From assembly GCA_002422345.1 (NCBI GenBank), contig DIUL01000060.1, forward strand, positions 35,511 to 57,840: 22,330 nt of DNA. The letters are read 5' to 3'. A program made the position numbers and the translations under genes. The DNA comes from Acetobacteraceae bacterium UBA6159. Lineage in GTDB: Bacteria > Pseudomonadota > Alphaproteobacteria > Acetobacterales > Acetobacteraceae. The notes under the pieces were generated by a model, which had not been told where the DNA came from, made no database searches, and saw nothing but the letters and a program-made list of their open reading frames with translations. Of the stretch, positions 6,637 to 14,751 are shown one piece after another. Position 1 is the first letter of the stretch, and the number at the start of each line of letters is the position of its first letter.

Positions 6637-9057
6637 ATGAAGAACATCATTCTTTTGTCCGATGGCACGGGCAACAGTTCCTCCTCCAACGCCAAGACGA
6701 ATGTCTGGAGATTGTATCAGGCCCTCGACCTCCGGGATTCCGCCAACGGCGGAGTGCGGCAGGTTGCCTTCTACGATGACGGGGTCGGAACGTCCGGCTT
6801 GCGGCCGCTGATGATCCTGGGCAGCGTCTTCGGATGGGGACTGAAACGAAACATCTTTGACCTTTATCAGTTCCTCTGCCGGAACTATGAGCCTGGCGAC
6901 AGGATCTTCGCCTTTGGCTTCAGCCGGGGTGCCTTCACCATCCGCATCCTGGTGGCGCTGATCGTGTCGCAGGGGATCGCCCGATGCCGCACGGACAGTG
7001 AACTGGGCCGAGCGACGGCGGATGCCTATCGCGCTTTCAGGGCCAGCCAGCGGAATACGACCGGATCGCCCCTGATCCGATGGGGCAGGGGCATCCGGAA
7101 CGCGGCGGTGTGGATCAAGCGCTGGGCCTGCGACCAGCGCTATCATGGCCACGACAAATTCCCTCGGCCGAAGCGGGACCCGAGTTCTCCGCTCGATGAG
7201 AAGATGGTCACGTTTGTCGGCGTCTGGGACACGGTGGCGGCCTATGGCCTGCCGTTCTCGGAACTGACCCGCGGCTGGGACCAGGTGGTCTGGCCGCTAT
7301 CGATGTCCGAGAACATCCTCTCTCCCAATGTCGGCATCGCCCGCCATGCGCTGTCCCTGGATGATGAGCGGGACACGTTCCATCCGGTCCTGTGGGATGA
7401 GGAGGGAGAACGACAGCAGATCGAGCGCGGCCTGGTCGAGCCCGGGCGGCTACGGCAGGTCTGGTTCAGCGGCATGCACGCCGATGTCGGGGGCGGCTAT
7501 CCCGATGACGGGATCTCGATGGCGCCGCTGCTGTGGATGATCGGTGAAACGCATGGCACCGGGCTGCGGTTTCTCGATTCGGAGGTCGACCGGTTCGAGG
7601 CGCAGGGCAGCCGGTCGGCGCCGATGCACGACTCGCGGCGGGGTGTCGGCGGCGCCTACCGGTACCAGCCGCGCCGGATCGATGCGTGGATGAAGGATCC
7701 GCATCCGGGCAACCTGATCATGCGCGATCCGTATGCGGACGTGGCGGGGTCTCGATTGGATCCGGAGCCCTGGCGGGAAGCGAGAGGGGTGCTTGGTACT
7801 CTCCGCGCCGCGCTGCTCTGGCTGATCCGCCCCGACGCGCAGCCGATGCTGCCCATGAGCAGCGCGGTCCTCACCTCGGTCACCATCCACCACAGCGCGA
7901 TCCAGCGCATCCGCGACGGCCATGCGCCGATCGTGCTGCCGCGCGCCTACAAGGTTGAGGGTGGGACGCCGCTGGAGACCGATGCGGACGCCGTCGCCCG
8001 GGCCGAGGCGCAGGAAGCCGTCTGGAATGACGTCTGGCGCCGGCGTTTGTGCTACTACCTGATGCTGGTGGTGGCGTTCGGCCTGCTGTTCCTGCCGCTG
8101 CGGGAGTCGTCCTATTCCGGCGAGCCGTGCCTGGGCACTCTCTGCGCCGCCGAACCCTTCATTCGTGGCGCCGGGGCGCTGTTGCCGGCCTTCCTGGAAA
8201 CGTGGATCAATGCCTTCGCGCTGAACCCGGTCTGTTTCCTGGGCGGGGTGGCCGTCCTGTCCTTGCTGCTTTGGCGCAGCGCGAAGCTGCAAGCCCGCAT
8301 CGAGGATCGCATGGCTTGGCGCTGGCGGGGTCGCTCCGGCGAACCTCCCTCTCTCGGCTGCATGGCTCGCTTGACCGAGAGATGGATCAAGCGCTCCCGC
8401 ACTGCCCCCCGATACCAGGCGGTGATGCGGAAGCTGAAATGGCGCATCCTGCCCGGGGTGTTCGGCTGGAGCATGCTGGTCGTGGCGGTCCTTGGGACCA
8501 TCGTAATCGCCAGCCGGTTCGGCCTGGGTGTCGCCGAGAAGAGCGGCACGATCTGCCAGTCGACGGCAGGCGCTGGGGGCGCCAGCGCTGACCTGGACAA
8601 TGAGGCCCGTGTGTTCCCGACACGGGCGCTTTGTTGGAATGCTCGCAAAGAGGTGACCGCCGGTATCACTTATCGGGTGAAGCTGACCGTCCAGGCGGAA
8701 TGGGTTGATGATACCATCAAGACCGATCCGACCGGGTTCTGGACCAGTCGTTTCAAATGGTATTTCCGTCCGGCGGCCGTGCTGATGAAGCGGTCCTCTG
8801 ACGGCAAGTGGTTCCAGCCCTTTGTCACGATCGTCGGTTCCAGTGGGGCGCGTCATTCCATCCCGCTGGTGATGTCGAGGCACGAGACGGCCGGGGTATT
8901 CACGGCGCGGTTCACGCCGCCGATCTCCGGCGCCACACAGCTATGGGTCAACGACGCGGTGATCGATCTGACGTGGATCAACGGCAGCCTGACCTGGACC
9001 CGATGGTTCTACGACAACAACGACGGCACGGCCCTGGTTGAGATTACGGCTGAATAG
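6637..9057 (+). CDS. DUF2235 alpha/beta-hydrolase-like membrane protein
   Basis: This is an 806-aa protein. Residues 1 to about 390 are a DUF2235 domain, the lipase-like alpha/beta hydrolase module also found in type VI secretion phospholipase effectors (Tle). The nucleophile elbow is GFSRGA at 94-99 (Ser96). GVWDTV (Asp198) and GMHADVGGGY (His281, Asp283) are the other conserved motifs. Three hydrophobic segments follow at about 471-490, 525-546 and 604-631. The last approximately 170 residues would lie outside the cytoplasmic membrane and end in a beta-rich module (LWVND...DNNDGTALVEI) that recalls PA-IL/LecA-like carbohydrate-binding sandwiches; that link is tentative. No signal peptide and no neighbouring T6SS genes are seen. 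The gene is single, with a strong hairpin directly after its stop. Confidence 0.88.
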   Translation: MKNIILLSDGTGNSSSSNAKTNVWRLYQALDLRDSANGGVRQVAFYDDGVGTSGLRPLMILGSVFGWGLKRNIFDLYQFLCRNYEPGDRIFAFGFSRGAFTIRILVALIVSQGIARCRTDSELGRATADAYRAFRASQRNTTGSPLIRWGRGIRNAAVWIKRWACDQRYHGHDKFPRPKRDPSSPLDEKMVTFVGVWDTVAAYGLPFSELTRGWDQVVWPLSMSENILSPNVGIARHALSLDDERDTFHPVLWDEEGERQQIERGLVEPGRLRQVWFSGMHADVGGGYPDDGISMAPLLWMIGETHGTGLRFLDSEVDRFEAQGSRSAPMHDSRRGVGGAYRYQPRRIDAWMKDPHPGNLIMRDPYADVAGSRLDPEPWREARGVLGTLRAALLWLIRPDAQPMLPMSSAVLTSVTIHHSAIQRIRDGHAPIVLPRAYKVEGGTPLETDADAVARAEAQEAVWNDVWRRRLCYYLMLVVAFGLLFLPLRESSYSGEPCLGTLCAAEPFIRGAGALLPAFLETWINAFALNPVCFLGGVAVLSLLLWRSAKLQARIEDRMAWRWRGRSGEPPSLGCMARLTERWIKRSRTAPRYQAVMRKLKWRILPGVFGWSMLVVAVLGTIVIASRFGLGVAEKSGTICQSTAGAGGASADLDNEARVFPTRALCWNARKEVTAGITYRVKLTVQAEWVDDTIKTDPTGFWTSRFKWYFRPAAVLMKRSSDGKWFQPFVTIVGSSGARHSIPLVMSRHETAGVFTARFTPPISGATQLWVNDAVIDLTWINGSLTWTRWFYDNNDGTALVEITAE

Positions 9058-9060
9058 AGA

Positions 9061-9089
9061 GCCGGCGGCGTCGAGGTAACGCCGCCGGC
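9061..9089. terminator. Bidirectional hairpin between convergent genes
   Basis: GCCGGCGGCGT (9061-9071) and ACGCCGCCGGC (9079-9089) form a perfect 11-bp stem with a seven-base loop. It begins 3 bp after the DUF2235 stop and lies just before the stop of the minus-strand CoA-transferase gene. It probably serves both genes, although neither side has a clear T-run. Confidence 0.75.
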
Positions 9090-9095
9090 CCCCGG

Positions 9096-10226
9096 TCAAT
9101 CCCGGCCCAGAAGCTCCCGGTTGTGCTCGCCCAGCTTGGGCGAGTCCGACCGCGGATGCGGCCGCTGGCGGTCGAAGCTGATCGGCAGCCCGACGATCTT
9201 CAGGTCGCTGCCGGGCAGGGTCCGCAGCATATCCATCGACTGCAACTGCTCGGTTTCCGACAACTCGGCCAGGTTGTTGACCGGGGCGCAGGGCACGCCC
9301 GCCTCTCCGATGATCCCCATCCATTCCTGCCGCGTTTTCGTCGACAGGACCGGCTGCATCGACGCCACGACGTGATCGCGGTTGGCGGCGCGCTTGCGGC
9401 CGTCCGACAGGCGCGGGTCGTCGCACCACTCCGGGTGGCCCATGGCGCGGGCGAGCTTCACGAACAGCCGGTCATTGCCGGCGGCGATGCAGATCGGGCG
9501 GTCGGCCGTCTCGAAGATCTGATACGGCGACAGCGTGGCGCTGGCCGCGCCATGCCGCTGCGGCATCTTGCCGGTGACGTGATAGTTGTTCAGCGGGCCT
9601 TGCACCCAGGCCACCGCGCTTTCGAACAGGGACGCATCGACGACGCAGCCCTTGCCCGTGGTGTCTCGCTGCTTCAGCGCCGCCAGCGCGCCGATCACGC
9701 ACCACATGCCTGTCGCGGTGTCGTTGATCGCCGGCGCGCAGAAGGTCGGCGGATCATCGGGGCGGCCGGTCAGCGTCACGACCGCGCCATAGCATTGCAG
9801 CAGCGGATCGAAGCCGGGCGCCAGCTTCAGCGGCCCCGTATAGCCGAACGCCCAGATTGAGCAGTAGATCAGCCGCGGGTTCACCGCCATCAGCGCGTCC
9901 GGCCCGATGCCGAAATCATCGACGATGCCCGGCCGCAGGTTCTGGATCAGGATATCGGCGTCCTTCACCAACTCCTTCAACGCCGCCACGTCGGCAGCAC
10001 TTTTGATATCGAGCGTGATCGACTTCTTGCCGCGATTGTTGGTGTGGAAGCTGACCGAATCCGGCCCGACGAACGGAGGCCCCCACAGGCGGGCGTCATC
10101 GCCGCCATCGGGTTTCTCGACCTTGATCACCTCGGCGCCCATATCGGCCATGATGACCCCGGCCAGGGGGCCGGCCAGGGCCTGCCCGACCTCGATCACC
10201 TTCACGCCAGCGAGTGGTCCCGACAT
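9096..10226 (-). CDS. CoA-transferase family III (CaiB/BaiF)
   Basis: This is a 376-aa family III CoA-transferase, which moves CoA between carboxylic acids through an aspartyl-CoA thioester. The start is the N-terminal motif GVKVIEVGQALAGPLAG, followed by MADMGAEVIKVEKP and NNRGKKSITLDIKS. The catalytic Asp is in INDTATGMWC, at position 169 counted from the chosen ATG, the same place as in formyl-CoA transferase. Length is near the family norm (about 380-430). I chose the ATG at 10226 because it shares its A with the TGA of the upstream SDR gene (TGATG), which implies translational coupling; a GTG one codon earlier is possible. Substrate is unknown. With the SDR, it suggests degradation of an organic acid through its CoA ester. 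Confidence 0.93.
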   Translation of the reverse strand: MSGPLAGVKVIEVGQALAGPLAGVIMADMGAEVIKVEKPDGGDDARLWGPPFVGPDSVSFHTNNRGKKSITLDIKSAADVAALKELVKDADILIQNLRPGIVDDFGIGPDALMAVNPRLIYCSIWAFGYTGPLKLAPGFDPLLQCYGAVVTLTGRPDDPPTFCAPAINDTATGMWCVIGALAALKQRDTTGKGCVVDASLFESAVAWVQGPLNNYHVTGKMPQRHGAASATLSPYQIFETADRPICIAAGNDRLFVKLARAMGHPEWCDDPRLSDGRKRAANRDHVVASMQPVLSTKTRQEWMGIIGEAGVPCAPVNNLAELSETEQLQSMDMLRTLPGSDLKIVGLPISFDRQRPHPRSDSPKLGEHNRELLGRD

Positions 10227-10993
10227 CACACGGTCTCCAGGTTGAGGCGGGCGCGGAACGCATCATCGCGCAGGCTGAATTCCTGCCCGTTGAGGTCGTC
10301 GGCCGCCGGGGTGCACAGATAGACGATCGCGGCGGCGGGATGCGCCACCGGGGTGAGGTTGCCGCGCGGGATCTGGCTGATCTGGTTGATGCCCGAGGCG
10401 CGGATCAGCACCTGCATGTCGGTGTCCGTCGTGCCCGGCTGGAAGCCGAAGACGCGGATGCCTTTCTCGGCTAGCTCCAGATGAATGGCGCGGGTCATCA
10501 TGTGCATGCCGGCCTTGCCGGTGCAGTAGGCGCTCCAGCCTTCCAGCGGCCGGATCGCGGCGCCGGAGGACACATTGACGATCGTCCCCCCGCCCTGGCC
10601 GATCATGCCGGGCAGGACGGCGCGCACGGCGTTGTAGGCGCCGATCAGGTTGATTTCGATGTTGCGCGCCCAGGCCGCGGGGTCGCTGTCCTCGATGCGG
10701 GCGATCGGTTCGATTACGCCGGCATTGTTGACCAGGGCGTCCACCCGGCCGAACTGGCTGATGGTTTCCGCAACCAAGGCCGCGGTCGCCGCATAGTCGG
10801 ACACGTCGCATGACCGTGCCGTGGCCCGTCCGCCGGCCGCGACGACGGCCTTGGCGACATCGCCCGCCAGCTTTCCGTCACGCGCCGTCAGCATCAGTGT
10901 CGCGCCTGCCTTGCCCAACGCCAGGGCGGCGGCCTCGCCGATGCCTCGGCTCGCCCCCGTGACGATAATCACTTTTCCCGCCAGATCACCCAT
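10226..10993 (-). CDS. Short-chain dehydrogenase/reductase
   Basis: This is a 255-aa classical SDR, an NAD(P)-dependent oxidoreductase of hydroxyl/keto groups. The cofactor motif TGASRGIG is at residues 12-19, NNAG at 89-92, and the catalytic set is Ser142/Ser143, Tyr156 and Lys160 (YCTGK). An open frame continues upstream to 11488, but the ATG at 10993 has a good ribosome binding site (GGAGGACATCC) and the domain begins there. The stop overlaps the CoA-transferase start (TGATG). The gene is divergent from the luciferase-like monooxygenase, whose ATG is 81 bp away, so both probably share a control region at 10994-11074. Substrate cannot be assigned. Confidence 0.94.
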   Translation of the reverse strand: MGDLAGKVIIVTGASRGIGEAAALALGKAGATLMLTARDGKLAGDVAKAVVAAGGRATARSCDVSDYAATAALVAETISQFGRVDALVNNAGVIEPIARIEDSDPAAWARNIEINLIGAYNAVRAVLPGMIGQGGGTIVNVSSGAAIRPLEGWSAYCTGKAGMHMMTRAIHLELAEKGIRVFGFQPGTTDTDMQVLIRASGINQISQIPRGNLTPVAHPAAAIVYLCTPAADDLNGQEFSLRDDAFRARLNLETV

Positions 10994-11074
10994 GGATGTC
11001 CTCCTTCCCGCTTCCGCCGCTTTACGAGACCCTCGCGCCCACGGCAAATTGTCGCCTGATCGAGGGAGGAAACA

Positions 11075-12115
11075 ATGCGCGTATCCATGAGCCTGCCGGT
11101 GCAGGATTGGGCGGCCTGCGGCCCCGCGGCCCGCCAGGCCGAGGAAGATGGCTTCGACATCGTCACGAGCAACGAACTGCGCCATGACCCGTTCACCCCT
11201 CTTGCCTTCGCCGCGATGGCGACCGAGCGGGTGCAGCTTGTCCCCTCGGTCGCGATCGCCTTTCCGCGCAGCCCGATGGTCGTCGCGAACCTGGCCTGGG
11301 ACCTGCAACGCCACTCCAAGGGCCGCTTCGTGGTTGGGCTGGGCAGCCAGGTGAAGGCGCATAACGAGCGTCGGTTCTCCACCCCCTGGATCGCGCCGGC
11401 CGCGCGGATGGGCGAATACGCGGAGTCGCTGCGTGCGATCTTCCGCTGCTGGGAAACCGGGGAAAAGCTCAGCTACCAGGGCAAGCACTATAATTTTTCC
11501 CTGATGACGCCTGAGTTCTCACCGGGGCCGAACAACCTGCCGATGCCGCCGATCGCGATGGCGGCGGTGGGGCCGCTGATGCTGAAGACCGCCGCGCGCA
11601 CCGCCGACAGCGTGCGCCTGCACAGCTTCGCCACCCGCAAGTATCTGGAGGGCGTGGTCCGCCCGATGCTGGCAGAACAGCTCACCGCATCCGGCAAGTC
11701 GTTCGAAAGCTGTGAGATCACCGGCGGCGGCTTCATCGCGACCGGCCCGGATGAGGCGACGGTGGCCGCGGCGGCCGAGAAGGTGCGCTATCGGGTGGCC
11801 TTCTACGGCTCGACCCCGTCCTATCGCGGCGTGTTCGACATCCATGGGCTGACGGATCTCGGCCTGAAGCTGACCGAGATGTCGAAGCAGGGGAAATGGA
11901 ACGAGATGGCGGCGCAGGTGTCCGACGATGTGCTGGACCTGTTCGTGGCGCGCGCGACATATGAAGGGCTGCCGGAGGCGATCAACAAGCGCTTTGGCGG
12001 GATCGTCGACAGCGTCTCGGTTGATTTCGCACCGGGGACGGGGGCGAATGTGCGTCGTTCCACCATCGAGGCGATCAAGAAGATCCCCTCGACCTTCCGC
12101 GGCTTTCCGACCTGA
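11075..12115 (+). CDS. Luciferase-like monooxygenase (LLM) family oxidoreductase
   Basis: This is a 346-aa TIM-barrel oxidoreductase of the bacterial-luciferase-like superfamily, whose members use FMN or F420. Family features visible are the N-terminal strand MRVSMSLPVQDW, DGFDIVTSNELRHDPFTPLAFAAMATERVQLVPSVAIAFPRSP (conserved region in the first third, here split by position 30-70), the GRFVVGLGSQ motif near 93-102 and the helix ARMGEYAESLRAIFRCWETG. PPIAMAAVGPLMLKTAARTADSV near 170 matches the usual glycine-rich turn. The ribosome binding site GGGAGGAAACA precedes the ATG. It is divergent from the SDR/CoA-transferase pair and may belong to the same catabolic route. Whether it uses F420 or FMN cannot be read from the sequence. 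Confidence 0.9.
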   Translation: MRVSMSLPVQDWAACGPAARQAEEDGFDIVTSNELRHDPFTPLAFAAMATERVQLVPSVAIAFPRSPMVVANLAWDLQRHSKGRFVVGLGSQVKAHNERRFSTPWIAPAARMGEYAESLRAIFRCWETGEKLSYQGKHYNFSLMTPEFSPGPNNLPMPPIAMAAVGPLMLKTAARTADSVRLHSFATRKYLEGVVRPMLAEQLTASGKSFESCEITGGGFIATGPDEATVAAAAEKVRYRVAFYGSTPSYRGVFDIHGLTDLGLKLTEMSKQGKWNEMAAQVSDDVLDLFVARATYEGLPEAINKRFGGIVDSVSVDFAPGTGANVRRSTIEAIKKIPSTFRGFPT

Positions 12116-12259
12116 GGCGCTGATGGCGGCGTGGTTTCGGGGCGGCCTGGGCCACGCCGGCCAAGTTGAATACAATGGTATGTAACGACACGTGCCATGA
12201 CGGCGATGAAAAACCATCGCCCGTCAACACTTCCTTTACCAATCCGCCATAAACAGGAA

Positions 12260-12286
12260 AAGCCGGCGGGATCGGCCCGCCGGCTT
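12260..12286. terminator. Perfect 11-bp hairpin upstream of the 26-codon ORF
   Basis: AAGCCGGCGGG (12260-12270) and CCCGCCGGCTT (12276-12286) pair perfectly around a five-base loop. It is 144 bp after the monooxygenase stop and 19 bp before the small ORF's ATG, just ahead of its ribosome binding site. It may end transcription from the monooxygenase or structure the leader of the small gene. The T-rich side is on the minus strand (TTTTCCTGTTT). Confidence 0.6.
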
Positions 12287-12305
12287 ATCACTTGGAGGAC
12301 GAGGG

Positions 12306-12386
12306 ATGTTACTGCATCTTATCATCCTGCTGCTGATCGTGGTGATCCTTGACCTGAAAGTCAAGATCAACATCGAGAAACGGTAG
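12306..12386 (+). CDS. 26-aa hydrophobic microprotein
   Basis: This is a very short frame with a strong ribosome binding site (TTGGAGGACGAGGG directly before the ATG). Residues 1-16 are almost all Leu, Ile and Val (MLLHLIILLLIVVILD), one membrane-spanning helix. The last ten residues are basic and polar (LKVKINIEKR), giving a positive-inside tail. It sits between two hairpins, at 12260-12286 and 12391-12419, as an independent transcription unit would. I do not recognise a named family. Single-helix microproteins often tune membrane complexes, but no function is claimed here. The chance that such a frame with this ribosome binding site is random is moderate. Confidence 0.6.
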   Translation: MLLHLIILLLIVVILDLKVKINIEKR

Positions 12387-12390
12387 GGGC

Positions 12391-12419
12391 AGGGGCCGGT
12401 CCGTTCGCGGGCCGGCCCT
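12391..12419. terminator. Hairpin after the 26-codon ORF
   Basis: AGGGGCCGG (12391-12399) can pair with CCGGCCCT (12412-12419), with one bulged G, starting 5 bp after the small ORF's stop. C-rich rather than T-rich sequence follows. It is a plausible terminator for the microprotein transcript. Confidence 0.45.
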
Positions 12420-12568
12420 CCCCCCGGTGATAGCCTGCCTCCCCCGCGGCAAACGACAGGATTGGCCGGTATCCGCGTTTCATGCGATACGGTCACGCCC
12501 GAATGCCGGCACGGCACGGGCCATGAAACACGGGGCGACGGCCAACGCCGCCCCGGCTGCGAGGACCC

Positions 12569-13642
12569 ATGAGCCTGATCGAACCCGGCGGCATCGACTG
12601 CGACATCCATCCCTCGGTGCCCAGCCTCAAGGCCCTGCACCCTTACCTGTCCGACCACTGGCGCGACATCATCATCCAGCGCGGCATGCATGAGCTCGAC
12701 TCGATCTCCTACCCCGTCAACGCGCCGCTGACCTGCCGCCCCGACTGGCGCCTGCCGGGCGGGGCCAAGCCTGGCTCGGACCTTGATGCCCTGCGCCGCC
12801 ACGCGCTGAACCCGTTCCAGACCTCCATCGCCATCGCCAACTGCCTGTATGGCGTGCAGCTTCTGTTCAGTGAGGACATGGGCGCCGGCTTTGCCAAGGC
12901 CGTGAACGACTGGATGGCAAAGGAATGGCTGGACAAGGAACCGCGCCTGCGCGCCTCCATCGTCGTACCCGCCCAGAACCCGGAACTGGCGGTCGAGGAA
13001 ATCAACCGCGTCGCCCCCGATCGCCGCTTCGTGCAGATCCTCATGCTGGTGATGGGCGACCAGCCGCTGGGCAAGCGCCATTACTGGCCGATCTACGCCG
13101 CCGCGGAACGCCATGGTCTGCCGATCGGCATCCACGCCGGAAGCGCCTACCGCCACCCGGTCACCCCCCTCGGCTGGCCCACGTACTACACCGAGGACTA
13201 CGCCGCGCAGTCCGCCGCCTTCCAGCAGGGGTTGTCGTCCCTGATCTGTGAGGGTGTGTTCACCAAGTTCCCCGACCTCAAGGTCGTGCTGCTGGAATCC
13301 GGCTTTACCTGGCTGCCCGGCCATCTGTGGCGCCTGACCAAGTTCTGGCGCGGCCTGCGCATGGAAATCCCTTGGGTCGACCGCGCGCCAATGGAAATCG
13401 TGAAGTCCAATGTCCGCCTGACCATCACCCCCTGCGACGGCCCGCCCGACGGCGCCGCCATGGAAAAGCTGATGGAACACATGGACTCGGATGAGCTATT
13501 GTTGTTCTCCACCGACTACCCGCACTGGCAGTTCGACAACGAGGATGTCATCCCCGCTGGTCTTTCCCGCGAACTGGTGCGCAAGATCATGATCGACAAT
13601 CCCCGGGCCACCTATGCCCGCCTGACGGAGACGGTCCCATGA
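12569..13642 (+). CDS. Amidohydrolase-2 family protein, first of a tandem pair
   Basis: This is a 357-aa TIM-barrel metal hydrolase/decarboxylase of the PF04909 group, which includes ACMSD and gamma-resorcylate decarboxylase. The metal residues are in place: CDIHP (Asp12, His14; DxH in place of the usual HxH), IGIHAG (His189), LLESGFTWLP (Glu243) and STDYPHW (Asp316). GAGGA precedes the ATG. The stop overlaps the start of the second paralogue by four bases (ATGA), so the two are co-translated and may form a hetero-oligomer. The substrate is probably an aromatic or cyclic acid by family, but this is inference. It has a large minus-strand shadow frame that I do not count. Confidence 0.9.
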   Translation: MSLIEPGGIDCDIHPSVPSLKALHPYLSDHWRDIIIQRGMHELDSISYPVNAPLTCRPDWRLPGGAKPGSDLDALRRHALNPFQTSIAIANCLYGVQLLFSEDMGAGFAKAVNDWMAKEWLDKEPRLRASIVVPAQNPELAVEEINRVAPDRRFVQILMLVMGDQPLGKRHYWPIYAAAERHGLPIGIHAGSAYRHPVTPLGWPTYYTEDYAAQSAAFQQGLSSLICEGVFTKFPDLKVVLLESGFTWLPGHLWRLTKFWRGLRMEIPWVDRAPMEIVKSNVRLTITPCDGPPDGAAMEKLMEHMDSDELLLFSTDYPHWQFDNEDVIPAGLSRELVRKIMIDNPRATYARLTETVP

Positions 13643-14751
13643 ACGTCCAGGTCACCACACGCCCCACGCCGCAAGCCGCCAAGACATCCAAGCTCGCGAC
13701 GGCCGACTGCGACATCCATCCCACACGGCCGAACGACAAGGTGCTGCATCCCTATATGGAGCAGCGCTGGATCGAGCATTTCCAGACCTACGGCGCCCGC
13801 CTGCGGCAAGCCTACCAAAAAGGCCCGGCCTACCCAAAAGGCCAACCAAACGCCGCCAGGCGGGACTCCAACCCGCCCGAGGGCGGCAGCCCCGGCAGCT
13901 CCCTGTCGTTCATGCAGAAGCAGTTGCTGGACGAGAACAACTGCGTCCTGGGCATCCTGAACCCGACCGGCGAAAACGGGCAGGCGTTCCAGAACCGCGA
14001 ACTCGGCGCCGCCGTGTGCCACGCGATGAACGAATGGATCCTGCACGAATGGCTGATCCCCGAACCGCGCCTCAAAGGCTCGATCGTCGTCCCGTTTGAG
14101 GATGCGGACGCCGCAGTGGCGGAAATCGAGCGGTATGCGGCCGATCCGCATTTCGTGCAGATCCTGATGTTGAACCGCACCGCCGAACCGCCGGGCCAGA
14201 AGCGCTACTGGAAGGTCTACGAAGCGGCCGCCGCCGCGAACCTCCCGATCGGGGTGCATGCCTTCGGCTTCGGCGGCTATCCCGTCAGCGGCGCCGGCTG
14301 GCCGTCCTACTATATCGAGGACATGGTCGGGCACGCGCAGTCCTGCCAGACGTTCATGACCTCCATGATCATGGAAGGCGTGTTTGAGCGTCTGCCGGAT
14401 TTCCGCTTGGTGTTGATCGAGTCCGGCTTTGCCTGGACGCCGTCCCTGCTGTGGCGCCTGGACAAGCTGGCCAAGACCCTGCGGGACGAAACCCCCCATC
14501 TGAAGATGCTGCCCAGCGAGTATTTCCGGCGGCAGGTGTGGCTGACGACGCAGCCGATGGAGGAGCCGATCAAGCGCGAACAGGTCCTCGATACCATCGA
14601 CTGGATCGGCTGGGACAAGCTGCTGTTCGCGACCGACTACCCGCATTGGGACTATGATGATCCGGCGCATGTCCTGCCGATGCCGGTGGATGAGAAGAAG
14701 AAGCGGGACTTCTTCCTGAACAACGCGGTGAAGCTTTACCGGCAGGGGTGA
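13639..14751 (+). CDS. Amidohydrolase-2 family protein, second of a tandem pair
   Basis: This is a 370-aa paralogue of the preceding gene, starting inside its stop codon (ATGA). The metal residues are Asp25 and His27 in DCDIHP, His208 in GVHAFG, Glu261 in IESGFAWTP and Asp333 in ATDYPHW. It shares long motifs with the first copy, for example ILM, GWP(S/T)YY(I/T)ED and ESGF(A/T)W. It differs by an N-terminal extension of about 13 residues and by a low-complexity insert (about residues 57-88) carrying a small repeat (AYQKGPAYPKGQP). Both copies keep the metal residues, so neither looks like a dead duplicate. No clear terminator follows. Confidence 0.9.
   Translation: MNVQVTTRPTPQAAKTSKLATADCDIHPTRPNDKVLHPYMEQRWIEHFQTYGARLRQAYQKGPAYPKGQPNAARRDSNPPEGGSPGSSLSFMQKQLLDENNCVLGILNPTGENGQAFQNRELGAAVCHAMNEWILHEWLIPEPRLKGSIVVPFEDADAAVAEIERYAADPHFVQILMLNRTAEPPGQKRYWKVYEAAAAANLPIGVHAFGFGGYPVSGAGWPSYYIEDMVGHAQSCQTFMTSMIMEGVFERLPDFRLVLIESGFAWTPSLLWRLDKLAKTLRDETPHLKMLPSEYFRRQVWLTTQPMEEPIKREQVLDTIDWIGWDKLLFATDYPHWDYDDPAHVLPMPVDEKKKRDFFLNNAVKLYRQG

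Noticed and set aside
7450..8883. 477-codon minus-strand frame inside the DUF2235 gene
   Set aside because: Low-complexity His/Arg/Gln/Pro translation without ribosome binding site; the plus-strand gene explains the region.
10994..11488. N-terminal extension of the SDR gene
   Set aside because: It overlaps the divergent monooxygenase; the ATG at 10993 has a good ribosome binding site and starts at the domain.
12236..14670. Two long minus-strand frames (12236-13480 and 13612-14670) opposite the amidohydrolases
   Set aside because: The plus strand carries intact metal-site motifs in both amidohydrolases. The antisense translations are typical mirror frames.
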